This document shows, piece after piece, positions 1-5,353 of a DNA stretch of 5,353 nucleotides. Source of the DNA: Methanothrix sp. (GTDB lineage: Archaea > Halobacteriota > Methanosarcinia > Methanotrichales > Methanotrichaceae). The translations under genes were made by a program, and so were the position numbers. The stretch lies in contig JAJRAX010000092.1 of the NCBI GenBank assembly GCA_028679775.1, forward strand, positions 1 to 5,353, read 5' to 3'. The number at the start of each line of letters is the position of its first letter. Position 1 is the stretch's first letter. The notes below the pieces were generated by a model. That model was not told the DNA's origin. It saw only the letters and a program-made list of their open reading frames with translations, and did no database searches.

Positions 1-953
1 GTGCCGGACGTTGGGTCTATCCGCAAAAGCTCATCGTAAGCCTCCAGCGTCTCGTTGTACCTCTTCACTTCAGCCAGCTCCAATGCCTTGGAGCTCCAGG
101 CCTGGACGTTCCTGGGGTCCAGCTTGATTACCTGATCATAGGCTGCCAGAGACTCGTTAATCCTACCAAGCTCTGAAGCGATATCTCCCAACATATGCCA
201 GTTATAGATATCACTGTAATGCAGATCTGCTGCTTTGCTGAATGCTTCCAGAGCCTCTTCGCTTCTGCCAGCCATATAGAGGGCAGAGCCCTTGCCGCTC
301 CATGTCCACCCAAGAGTTAAAGTATCATTAGCCGGTATCCTCTCCATCGCCTGGTCATAGGCAACTACAGATTCATTGTGCCTTCCCAGAATGCTAAGGA
401 ATTCGGCTTTCCTGTTCATGACACCATATTCTTCAGGCAGAAGCTCGATGGTCTTGTCGTAAGCCTTCAGTGCCTCATCATTCTGACCCATGTAGGCAAG
501 GATCTCAGCCTTGCTCAGCCAGGCGCTGGCATTTTTCGGGTCCTTTTCGATGGTTTGATTGAATAGATCCAGGGCCTTCAGTCGTGCCTTGTAGCATTCG
601 TTTGGCCTGCCAAGCGACATCAGAACCAGTCCTTTCTGGTTCCAGAGATCTGCACCCTGCGGATTTTTCGCCAGGCTTTCATTCAAGAGGCTGAGCGCTT
701 TCTCAAGCGCCCTGGTGGACTCATTTTCCTTGCCTATTGAAATGAGTTCGAAACCCAGGCTATGCCAGATGGTTGCATTTTCAGGTTCGATTTGAAGGGC
801 TTTTTCGTAGGCATTGGATGCCTCTGCAAAAGAGCTGTTCTGTGAAAGCTCCTCTGCTTTTTCCATCCAGTAGTCTGAGGTATTCTCCTGAGATCCAGCT
901 AAGGTGCAAAGCATAGCTATCGCTAACAAAGCGAAAGCGAATCTTGTTTTCAT
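1..953 (-). CDS. Secreted TPR-repeat protein, C-terminus outside the window
   Basis: The ATG at 953-951 opens a frame with no stop to position 1, giving 317 residues of a longer protein. A GGAGGT ribosome binding site (965-960) lies 6 nt upstream of the ATG and fixes the start. Residues 1-20 (MKTRFAFALLAIAMLCTLAG) are a short basic n-region plus hydrophobic core, a Sec-type signal peptide; cleavage is probably near residues 19-22. From about residue 28 the chain is TPR units of roughly 34-41 residues, at least seven or eight, many opening with Trp (29, 63, 104, 145, 252, 286) and closing with an A-Y-[DE]-[KQ] type helix B. TPR proteins are protein-interaction scaffolds; the partner is unknown. 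There are 11 N-x-S/T sequons (24, 39, 59, 77, 91, 132, 141, 193, 209, 266, 300), which suits an exported, glycosylated protein. The gene is 38 bp downstream of a paralogous TPR gene and probably co-transcribed with it. No catalytic domain is seen in the visible part. Confidence 0.9.
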   Translation of the reverse strand, partial: MKTRFAFALLAIAMLCTLAGSQENTSDYWMEKAEELSQNSSFAEASNAYEKALQIEPENATIWHSLGFELISIGKENESTRALEKALSLLNESLAKNPQGADLWNQKGLVLMSLGRPNECYKARLKALDLFNQTIEKDPKNASAWLSKAEILAYMGQNDEALKAYDKTIELLPEEYGVMNRKAEFLSILGRHNESVVAYDQAMERIPANDTLTLGWTWSGKGSALYMAGRSEEALEAFSKAADLHYSDIYNWHMLGDIASELGRINESLAAYDQVIKLDPRNVQAWSSKALELAEVKRYNETLEAYDELLRIDPTSG

Positions 954-991
954 TTACAAACCTCCATTAAGCTCTGAAAAATGAGTAGGGG

Positions 992-2983
992 TCATTCCTG
1001 ATACCCTAGCTCTTTAGCCTTAGCGAAGGCGACATCTGCTTCAGATTTACTGCCAAGTGCCTTCAGAGCAAGGCCTTTCTTATACAAGAGCTTCGGGAAG
1101 ATCGTGTCTGCTTCGATAGCTTTCTCATAGGCAATGAGCGCATCCTCATACTTGCCCTGATCCATGAGTGCGTCGCCTTTCCACTCCAATGCCAGCGAAT
1201 AATCCGGGGATATCTCCAGGGCACGTTCAAAGGCTTTCAGAGCTTCATCGTGATAGTCCATTTTATTGAGGACGCTACCCTTTCCAGCCCAAGCCTTTGC
1301 AGATGCAATCTCTGTCATGTAAGATGGGCCGGAGGATGCGGTCTCTATGGCCTTATCATAAGCTTTGAGCGCATCATCGTATTTGCCAATCATCATGAGC
1401 ACATAGCCGTTGCCCGCCCAGGAATTAGAGTCTGTGGCATTATCCAGGATCTCGATGGACTTCTCGTAGGCCCTGACTGCTTCATCGTGCCTGCCCATGT
1501 TATCAAGGGCCTCAGCTTTGTTGCCCCAGGCCCCGGCGCTCTCCGGATCGTCCTGAATTGCTTTATCATATGCCTCATTAGCCTCGCTGTACCTGCCAAG
1601 CTCAGAAAGCAGGAAGCCCTGGATATTCCAGATACCCTTCTCCTGCGGGTTCAGCTCAGCAGCCTTGCCGTATGCCTCTATGGCCTCGGGAAACTTTCCA
1701 TTATCTCTGAGTGCACTGGCTTTGGATCGCCAGAGGGTGGAATTTTGAGGATCTATTTCAATGGCTTTATTGTATACGCCGATCGCATCTTCATAAGACC
1801 CATTAAGATACAGTTCCATGGCTTTTTTATACCAGTCATTTGCGGTGTTCTCTTGTGCTACAGTGACCGTAAGTGCCCCAAGCTCCTTGGCTTTGGCGAA
1901 AGAAGTATCTGCCTCAGAATTTCGACCCAAAGCTTTGAGTGTGTCGCCTTTTCCCTTCCATGCTTCAGCATATTCTGGGAATAACTCGATGGCCTCGTCG
2001 AAAGCCTTGAGAGCATCCTTGTGATTGCCCATCGTTTCTAGGACGTCACCCTTGCCCGCAAGGAGCATGGCAACGTACATGGGATCACTGCCAGGAGGGT
2101 TAGCAGGTTTATTCTCAATCGCATTATCGTAGGCTGTAAGGGATTCGTTATACCTGCCAAGATCCGCGAGAATGCCGGCACGATACAACTGTGCTTCCAG
2201 GCCTGTGAAACTTGGATCAAGCTCCATAGCCTTGCCATAATCATTTACAGCTTCTTCGCGCTTGTCTTTGGCCTCTTCTTGCTTACCCGTATCCTCGAGG
2301 GTATTGCCCATACCAGTAAGAGTAATAGCCCTGCCATCCCAGGCCAGCGCGAGGTTCCTGGTATCATTGGTCGGTATCAGCTCGACAGCTTTGTCAAAAG
2401 CTTTCAAAGACTCGTTATACTCGCTGAGATTCTTGCTAAATGCAGCCAGGGAAAGGAGGGAATAGCCTTTGTTTACCCAGGCCTCACCATAATTGGGATC
2501 TATTTCGATAGCCTTATCGTAAGCCTTAATGACATCTGAAAAGGCATTTGTGCGCTCTTGGCCCTGCAACCTATATGCGATCAGATCCAGGGCCTTGCCC
2601 TTATGCAACCAGGCCTCGGCGTTCCTTGGATCAAGCTCGATGACTCTGTTAAAAGCGTCGACTGCTTCATTGATTCTATATAATCCCTGCAAAACCAGAC
2701 CCTTTGTATGCCAGGCTTCTGAATCACTGGGATTTTTCTTCAGAGTTTTATTGTTCAGGTTAAGCGCTTTGTTGTATGCCTGAATTGACTCATTGTGAGA
2801 CCCATTTCTATCCAGCTCCTGACCCTCTTTGAGCCAATCCTCTGCGGTATTCTCCTTCGCCACTGTGCCGAAGCATAGCACTGACAGCACAATCATGGCT
2901 AAAACAAAACTGGTTCTCAATGCGCATCTAAGCAGTTTATTACTAGTCTCTTTAGCTCCCACTCGCCCACTTCTTTCGTTCAT
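992..2983 (-). CDS. Secreted TPR-repeat protein (663 aa), apparently two fused TPR modules
   Basis: The ATG at 2983 is preceded by GGAGGT (2995-2990) with a 6-nt spacer. The frame ends in TGA at 994-992. Residues 1-23 form a long basic n-region and about 24-38 a hydrophobic core, with a likely signal peptidase site after TVA (residues 40-42), so the mature protein should be outside the cytoplasm. The rest is about 15 TPR units; Trp recurs at helix A positions (50, 91, 122, 169, 342, 384, 418, 452, 486, 601) and helix B is of the AYDKAIE type with a following DP. Family knowledge: TPR superhelices bind proteins and have no enzymatic role of their own. The partner cannot be read from the sequence. 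The chain splits into two modules, residues 42-369 and 376-660, each beginning with an [AV]A[KQ]ENTA motif and ending with FAKAKELG. Ten N-glycosylation sequons are present. It is the first visible gene of a two-gene operon. An outer-surface, sheath or S-layer scaffold is a plausible but unproven role. Confidence 0.93.
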   Translation of the reverse strand: MNERSGRVGAKETSNKLLRCALRTSFVLAMIVLSVLCFGTVAKENTAEDWLKEGQELDRNGSHNESIQAYNKALNLNNKTLKKNPSDSEAWHTKGLVLQGLYRINEAVDAFNRVIELDPRNAEAWLHKGKALDLIAYRLQGQERTNAFSDVIKAYDKAIEIDPNYGEAWVNKGYSLLSLAAFSKNLSEYNESLKAFDKAVELIPTNDTRNLALAWDGRAITLTGMGNTLEDTGKQEEAKDKREEAVNDYGKAMELDPSFTGLEAQLYRAGILADLGRYNESLTAYDNAIENKPANPPGSDPMYVAMLLAGKGDVLETMGNHKDALKAFDEAIELFPEYAEAWKGKGDTLKALGRNSEADTSFAKAKELGALTVTVAQENTANDWYKKAMELYLNGSYEDAIGVYNKAIEIDPQNSTLWRSKASALRDNGKFPEAIEAYGKAAELNPQEKGIWNIQGFLLSELGRYSEANEAYDKAIQDDPESAGAWGNKAEALDNMGRHDEAVRAYEKSIEILDNATDSNSWAGNGYVLMMIGKYDDALKAYDKAIETASSGPSYMTEIASAKAWAGKGSVLNKMDYHDEALKAFERALEISPDYSLALEWKGDALMDQGKYEDALIAYEKAIEADTIFPKLLYKKGLALKALGSKSEADVAFAKAKELGYQE
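1004..2860 (-). repeat. Internal tandem duplication within the 663-aa TPR gene
   Basis: Module 1 (residues 42-369, nt 2860-1877) and module 2 (residues 376-660, nt 1858-1004) share both ends. The start reads AKENTAEDW (42-50) against AQENTANDW (376-384), followed in both by an NGS sequon and an aligned YNKA. The ends read LKALGRNSEADTSFAKAKELG (349-369) and LKALGSKSEADVAFAKAKELG (640-660). The short joint ALTVTV (370-375) plus A376 resembles the last part of a signal peptide. The copies are well diverged, so the event is old. The number of TPR units differs between modules, so this is homology of the whole module and not an exact repeat. Confidence 0.7.
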
Positions 2984-2995
2984 TCAAATACCTCC

Positions 2996-3734
2996 GCCAT
3001 CAGCACGCACCCCCCATGGCGACTGAAAATCAGTTATCCCCGGTGCAAAGCTCTGATGTGCCGCACCCCTCTTCGCCGATATATCTTACGGCATCTGACG
3101 TACTAACATTCAACGAATATAAATCTAACTGATGTCGTTGTCTGTCTATATAATTCTCAAGCTGGTCTTCGTTTGAGCACATACAACTATAACCGCAGAA
3201 TATGAAAATCGTCTTTAGTAAATGCTTAAAACGACTAATTAGATGCTCTGAGAATATTTATTCCGGAAACAATCCACAAGAGCATTCAGATCATTCAAAC
3301 TCGACGAATCCGCTCAAAAGACAGAAAGTGGGAACAAGAATGATCCAAGACTAGCAGATAGACGGATTTAGAAAGGGGTTGGATAACGTTCGGGCCAGGA
3401 TTTATAAAATTGAGAGCGTGGAATAGCGGGTATCTTCGCTCTCCAATCGGCAAAAATATGCTGGAGCTGGCAGCAAGCATCTGATTGAGTACTCAGGATC
3501 TAGATCATCCTGCTTTGAGGTATCATCGCTGCGATTCTTGTCGCCAGGTCGAAGATTTGGACTATTGCACTATTATAAAAAAGATCGCGAATATGGCAAT
3601 TAGCAATGGTTCAAGATGGTCGAAGTACTGCCTTTTATAAACCCTAATCGCGCTGATATCTGGGTGATATTATTTTGTTGACTAGACAGATATCTCATTG
3701 GACGTTGCCAAAGGACAAGGCAGCTATTTCCTCA
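2996..3734. other. Gene-poor 739-bp intergenic stretch
   Basis: No convincing coding region is found on either strand. The longest reading frame on the minus strand (3480-3295) has few purines at first codon positions and no ribosome binding site. The stretch is AT-richer than the flanking genes. Besides the TPR promoter candidates it has TATA-like boxes at 3401-3408 (TTTATAAA), 3571-3579 (TATTATAAA) and 3634-3641 (TTTATAAA), and a small palindrome at 3494-3512 (CAGGAT/ATCCTG enclosing GATCTAGATC). It could hold an unannotated RNA or degraded DNA; nothing identifies one. Confidence 0.5.
3116..3155 (-). promoter_or_regulatory. Candidate archaeal promoter of the TPR operon
   Basis: Read on the minus strand, TTTATATT (3123-3116) matches the archaeal TATA-box pattern. 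It would place the transcription start near 3093, giving a leader of about 110 nt before the ATG at 2983. A second box, AATTATATA (3155-3147), lies 30 bp further upstream and could serve instead. No clear BRE element is seen. The choice between the two is inference. Confidence 0.35.
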
Positions 3735-3857
3735 TCACGGCTTTCGCCACCATTTGCCTCCAAACAGCCCAAAACTGAGTATAAAAATGAGTGCGGTGAT
3801 CACGCACAGGACAAATCCAATCGTTTTCTTGATATCAAGCATCTTCTCACCGACCAT
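3735..3857 (-). CDS. Single-pass membrane miniprotein (40 aa, or 35 aa from second ATG)
   Basis: The frame ATG 3857 to TGA 3737-3735 encodes 40 residues: a short charged head (residues 1-10, with K5, K9, K10), one uninterrupted hydrophobic helix from about residue 11 to 33 with no charged residue, and a basic aromatic tail GGKWWRKP. This is the architecture of a one-helix membrane protein; the WW pair would sit at the membrane interface. An in-frame TAG lies just upstream. Met6 (ATG 3842) is an alternative start, and the GGTGA before it at 3851-3847 fits the anti-Shine-Dalgarno register better than anything before 3857. About two thirds of first codon positions are purine on this strand, against about half for the codon-for-codon antisense frame, which favours the minus strand. 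I do not recognise the family. It is divergent from TBP (252 bp apart) and about 750 bp upstream of the TPR operon. Function unknown. Confidence 0.55.
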   Translation of the reverse strand: MVGEKMLDIKKTIGFVLCVITALIFILSFGLFGGKWWRKP

Positions 3858-4015
3858 GGAATAGTTCTATCATTCCTAAAAAGGTTGCTCACAAATTGCC
3901 ATCCTCGGTCTATCGGGCCATCTGTGACCAGGTCCTGCGATCCCATCATACCCGAAGATCATCGATTACGAGGCATTAAATAAAACAATTTTCTTGGTTT
4001 TATGAAAATACTCTC

Positions 4016-4022
4016 TTTAAAT
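4016..4022 (+). promoter_or_regulatory. Candidate distal TATA box of the TBP gene
   Basis: TTTAAAT followed by C fits the archaeal TATA pattern and would start transcription near 4045, giving a leader of about 65 nt that contains the GGAGA site at 4096-4100. It competes with the proximal box at 4080-4087. Confidence 0.3.
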
Positions 4023-4079
4023 CATGTATTTTACAGGACCGTGTTTTCTGGCGTAGGCATCTAGGTCACAATGCGGGAC

Positions 4080-4087
4080 TTTATAAA
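4080..4087 (+). promoter_or_regulatory. Proximal TATA box of the TBP gene
   Basis: TTTATAAA, within the 10-bp palindrome CTTTATAAAG (4079-4088), is a near-ideal archaeal TATA box. Its centre is 26-27 bp before the ATG at 4110, so the expected transcription start falls on or next to the start codon, implying a leaderless mRNA. No obvious BRE precedes it. As a TBP site in front of the TBP gene it could also mediate autoregulation, which is inference. Confidence 0.5.
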
Positions 4088-4095
4088 GAGGGTTT

Positions 4096-4100
4096 GGAGA
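4096..4100 (+). promoter_or_regulatory. Ribosome binding site supporting the 4110 start
   Basis: GGAGA ends 9 nt before the ATG at 4110 and favours that start over the in-frame ATG at 4071, which has only a short AGGT at 4063-4066. It would be used only if transcription begins upstream, for example from the box at 4016-4022. Confidence 0.45.
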
Positions 4101-4109
4101 TACTTGCGC

Positions 4110-4661
4110 ATGGAGTCCACGATAGATATTGTGAATGTGGTAGCATCCACTAAGCTGGCGGAGGAGTTCGACCTGCCCAAGATCGAAGCTGAGCTTGAAT
4201 GCGCCGAGTATAATAAGAAGAAGTTTCCTGGACTCGTCTACAGAGTCAAGGCCCCAAATGCTGCTTTTCTTATATTCACTTCCGGCAAGACAGTATGCAC
4301 CGGATCCAAGAACCTCGAGGATGTTCGCGCGGTCGTCACCACTCTGGCCAAGACTCTCAAGTCCATTGGCTTCGAGAATATAAATCTAGAGCCTGAGATC
4401 CATATTCAGAATATTGTAGCCTCTGCGGATCTGAAGACGAAATTGAACATAAACGCCGTCGCCCTGGGCCTAGGCCTGGAGAACATCGAGTACGAGCCTG
4501 AGCAGTTTCCCGGTCTGGTCTACAGGATTAAAGTGCCCAAAGTGGTAGTGCTCATCTTCAGCTCTGGCAAACTGGTGATCACAGGTGGCAAATCGCCGGA
4601 AGAGTGCGAAGAAGGCGTGCGAATCGTTAGGATAAAGCTTGAGAACATGGGGCTGCTTTAG
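4110..4661 (+). CDS. tbp: TATA-box binding protein (archaeal TBP)
   Basis: TBP binds the TATA box in the minor groove, bends the DNA and recruits TFB and RNA polymerase. From ATG 4110 the protein is 183 aa, the normal archaeal length, and begins [19 protein letters not shown] as typical archaeal TBPs do. It is two imperfect repeats of about 90 residues forming the saddle. Repeat 1 carries NVVAS (9-13), FPGLVYR (39-45) and LIFTSGK (54-60). Repeat 2 carries NIVAS (101-105), FPGLVYR (133-139) and LIFSSGK (148-154). The four DNA-intercalating phenylalanines correspond to F39, F56, F133 and F150, each pair 17 residues apart as in known TBPs. It ends in GLL with no acidic tail. The sequence is closest, from memory, to Methanosarcina TBPs. 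An in-frame ATG at 4071 would add 13 residues ([13 protein letters not shown]) absent from the family, and the TATA box at 4080 lies inside that extension, so 4110 is preferred. All expected residues are intact. Confidence 0.96.
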   Translation: MESTIDIVNVVASTKLAEEFDLPKIEAELECAEYNKKKFPGLVYRVKAPNAAFLIFTSGKTVCTGSKNLEDVRAVVTTLAKTLKSIGFENINLEPEIHIQNIVASADLKTKLNINAVALGLGLENIEYEPEQFPGLVYRIKVPKVVVLIFSSGKLVITGGKSPEECEEGVRIVRIKLENMGLL

Positions 4662-4854
4662 GCACTTCTCTTGCCTGCTTTCCCATGGCCCAAGCTTCAT
4701 CTGTCTCCATCAGCAATTTGCGTGCCTTTCTCTCTGGCCTCGGATAAGATTGCTGCCATTTCTCGCGGTCTCCGCGTCCCTGCCGAGCACAACTTGCGCC
4801 TTCTTCAGGACCTTCCGTTTTTCTCCGGCGTTTGAGGCGTGCATGCACAGCAAA

Positions 4855-4894
4855 TCTATGACACTTTATCGGATCATCTCAAAAATGTCATAGA
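4855..4894. repeat. Inverted repeat between convergent genes, possible terminator hairpin
   Basis: TCTATGACA (4855-4863) is perfectly matched by TGTCATAGA (4886-4894). After one mismatch the pairing continues TTT/AAA (4865-4867 with 4882-4884), so 12 of 13 positions pair around a 14-nt loop. It lies between the convergent TBP and terminase-like genes and could act as a bidirectional transcription end signal. A remnant of a mobile-element end is another possibility. The symmetry is certain; the role is inference. Confidence 0.6.
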
Positions 4895-4948
4895 ACTCTC
4901 TTGAAGAGAAACGGTTGGGACCCTGCAAGTCTTCAATGGACTGGAGAA

Positions 4949-4978
4949 GGCTGGGCGAGCCTGAGCCCTTGCCCAACC
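4949..4978 (+). repeat. GC-rich stem-loop
   Basis: GGGCGAG (4953-4959) pairs with CTTGCCC (4968-4974) with one G-U wobble in plus-strand RNA, around an 8-nt loop. T4952-A4975 and GG/CC (4949-4950 with 4977-4978) extend it with a single C-A mismatch. It is weaker as minus-strand RNA because the wobble becomes a mismatch. Function unknown. Confidence 0.4.
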
Positions 4979-5068
4979 CTGGCCCGACTGCCCATTGATC
5001 TATGTCGAGACGAGATTGCAGGGGGCCCTCAGAACCCCGATTTGTGGGCAGCCGGGTCGGAGTTCTAC

Positions 5069-5353
5069 CTAATACGGGCCCGAGTAGACGCCAATATCCG
5101 GAACATCTCTGTAGTGATCAATAGAGTCATCGCGGTCATACTCCGGCGGCACCTGGAACTGCCACTCGCCGATGATCAGAGGGATGCATATGGCGCAGAT
5201 GAGATCGTCATGGGCCCCGACCTCAGCGTCAAAGCCGGTATGGCCCGAGGCCGTCAGGTGGTACTTGAATGATCCGATCTCCTGCTGAAGCAGTGGCAAA
5301 GCTTCCAGGCCGGGGCTGTAGTCGAACCTCTTGCGCTGCATCAGGCTCAGGAA
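5069..5353 (-). CDS. C-terminal part of a probable terminase large subunit-like protein
   Basis: The frame is open from the right edge (5353) and ends in TAG at 5071-5069, leaving 94 residues of a gene whose start is outside the window. Its middle reads FKYHLTASGHTGFDAEVGAHDDL followed by a hydrophobic segment. This matches the end of terminase large subunit (TerL) nuclease domains, where an F-x-Y..T-x-x-G..F.....G-x-HDDL pattern precedes a final hydrophobic helix and the Asp pair supplies a metal ligand. Here HDD is encoded at 5212-5204. TerL cleaves and packages viral DNA into procapsids with an N-terminal ATPase, which would be upstream of this window. The last 30 residues are acidic and not recognised. 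The overlapping plus-strand frame is a shadow. The gene converges on TBP. It may be a provirus gene, a solitary domesticated copy or a remnant; the assignment rests on pattern memory only. Confidence 0.5.
   Translation of the reverse strand, partial: FLSLMQRKRFDYSPGLEALPLLQQEIGSFKYHLTASGHTGFDAEVGAHDDLICAICIPLIIGEWQFQVPPEYDRDDSIDHYRDVPDIGVYSGPY

Larger units (their letters stand above)
4662..5068. other. 407-bp gap between convergent genes, with two inverted repeats
   Basis: This lies between the TBP stop and the stop of the minus-strand terminase-like gene. No confident gene is present. Positions 4665-4850 are pyrimidine-rich on the plus strand, and a possible broken minus-strand frame (4844-4627) is discussed in the findings. 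A 10-bp palindrome GTGCATGCAC is at 4839-4848 and a 13-bp one, TCTCTT-G-AAGAGA, at 4897-4909. The inverted repeats at 4855-4894 and 4949-4978 are listed separately. The pyrimidine tract and CCGTTTTTCTCC (4815-4826) could help terminate TBP transcription. Confidence 0.5.

Noticed and set aside
1250..1984. 244-codon plus-strand open frame
   Set aside because: Exact codon-register antisense of the TPR gene, which has a signal peptide, ribosome binding site and repeat structure. Its openness follows from scarcity of TTA, CTA and TCA codons in the TPR gene.
1..2983. CRISPR-like periodicity in the repetitive coding region
   Set aside because: The roughly 102-bp periodicity is the 34-residue TPR unit at the protein level; the DNA repeats are too diverged and have no spacers.
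3295..3480. 61-codon minus-strand frame
   Set aside because: Fewer than half of first codon positions are purine, there is no ribosome binding site and no recognisable motif.
3494..3512. Palindrome CAGGAT/ATCCTG enclosing GATCTAGATC
   Set aside because: Short, single copy and not near a promoter or start; likely chance.
3695..3738. Possible C/D box sRNA on the minus strand starting with GTGATGA at 3738-3732
   Set aside because: The C box is perfect, but no CTGA D or D' box follows at a usable distance and the motif overlaps the miniprotein stop codon.
3675..3983. 102-codon plus-strand frame with TTG start, a GGTGAT site (3663-3668) and a TATA box at 3634-3641
   Set aside because: The signals are suggestive, but it lies codon-for-codon antisense to the membrane miniprotein, its first codon positions show no purine bias in the overlap, and the product has no recognisable pattern. 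Its polar composition is what antisense of a hydrophobic helix gives.
4901..5272. 123-codon plus-strand frame
   Set aside because: Overlaps the terminase-like minus-strand frame, which has a recognisable family pattern. The plus-strand product has none.

Overview
The window looks like a chromosomal segment of a methanogenic archaeon of the order Methanosarcinales, most likely a Methanothrix (Methanosaeta)-like organism. The strongest evidence is an intact archaeal TATA-box binding protein (TBP) whose sequence, from memory, closely resembles the Methanosarcina proteins. Archaeal TATA-like boxes, GGAGGT ribosome binding sites and large exported TPR proteins agree with this. The genus is inference; the archaeal assignment is firm.

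Layout. Positions 1-2983 (minus strand) hold two adjacent genes for secreted TPR-repeat proteins, 38 bp apart and probably one operon. The upstream gene (992-2983, 663 aa) is complete. The downstream gene (953 to 1) runs off the window's left edge, and its 317 visible residues have no stop. Both have a signal peptide and a GGAGGT site 6 nt before the ATG. The 663-aa protein appears to be two paralogous TPR modules fused end to end, with a remnant of a second mature N-terminus at the junction. Both proteins are rich in N-glycosylation sequons, many at the same turn of the TPR unit.

Positions 2996-3734 are a gene-poor, AT-richer stretch with several TATA-like boxes. A very small membrane protein gene (3857-3735, minus, 40 codons) follows; it is easily missed because it is short. 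Divergent from it is the TBP gene, best started at 4110 (183 aa), with a perfect TTTATAAA box 23-30 bp upstream of that ATG. After TBP comes a 407-bp gap (4662-5068) with two inverted repeats. The right end (5353-5069, minus) is the C-terminal part of a gene resembling the nuclease end of a viral terminase large subunit, convergent with TBP.

The genes do not form one pathway. The window combines a cell-surface TPR operon, a core transcription factor, an orphan membrane miniprotein and a probable viral or proviral fragment. The most useful observations are the fused TPR gene, the placement of sequons in the TPR turn, the miniprotein and the promoter/start arrangement of TBP.
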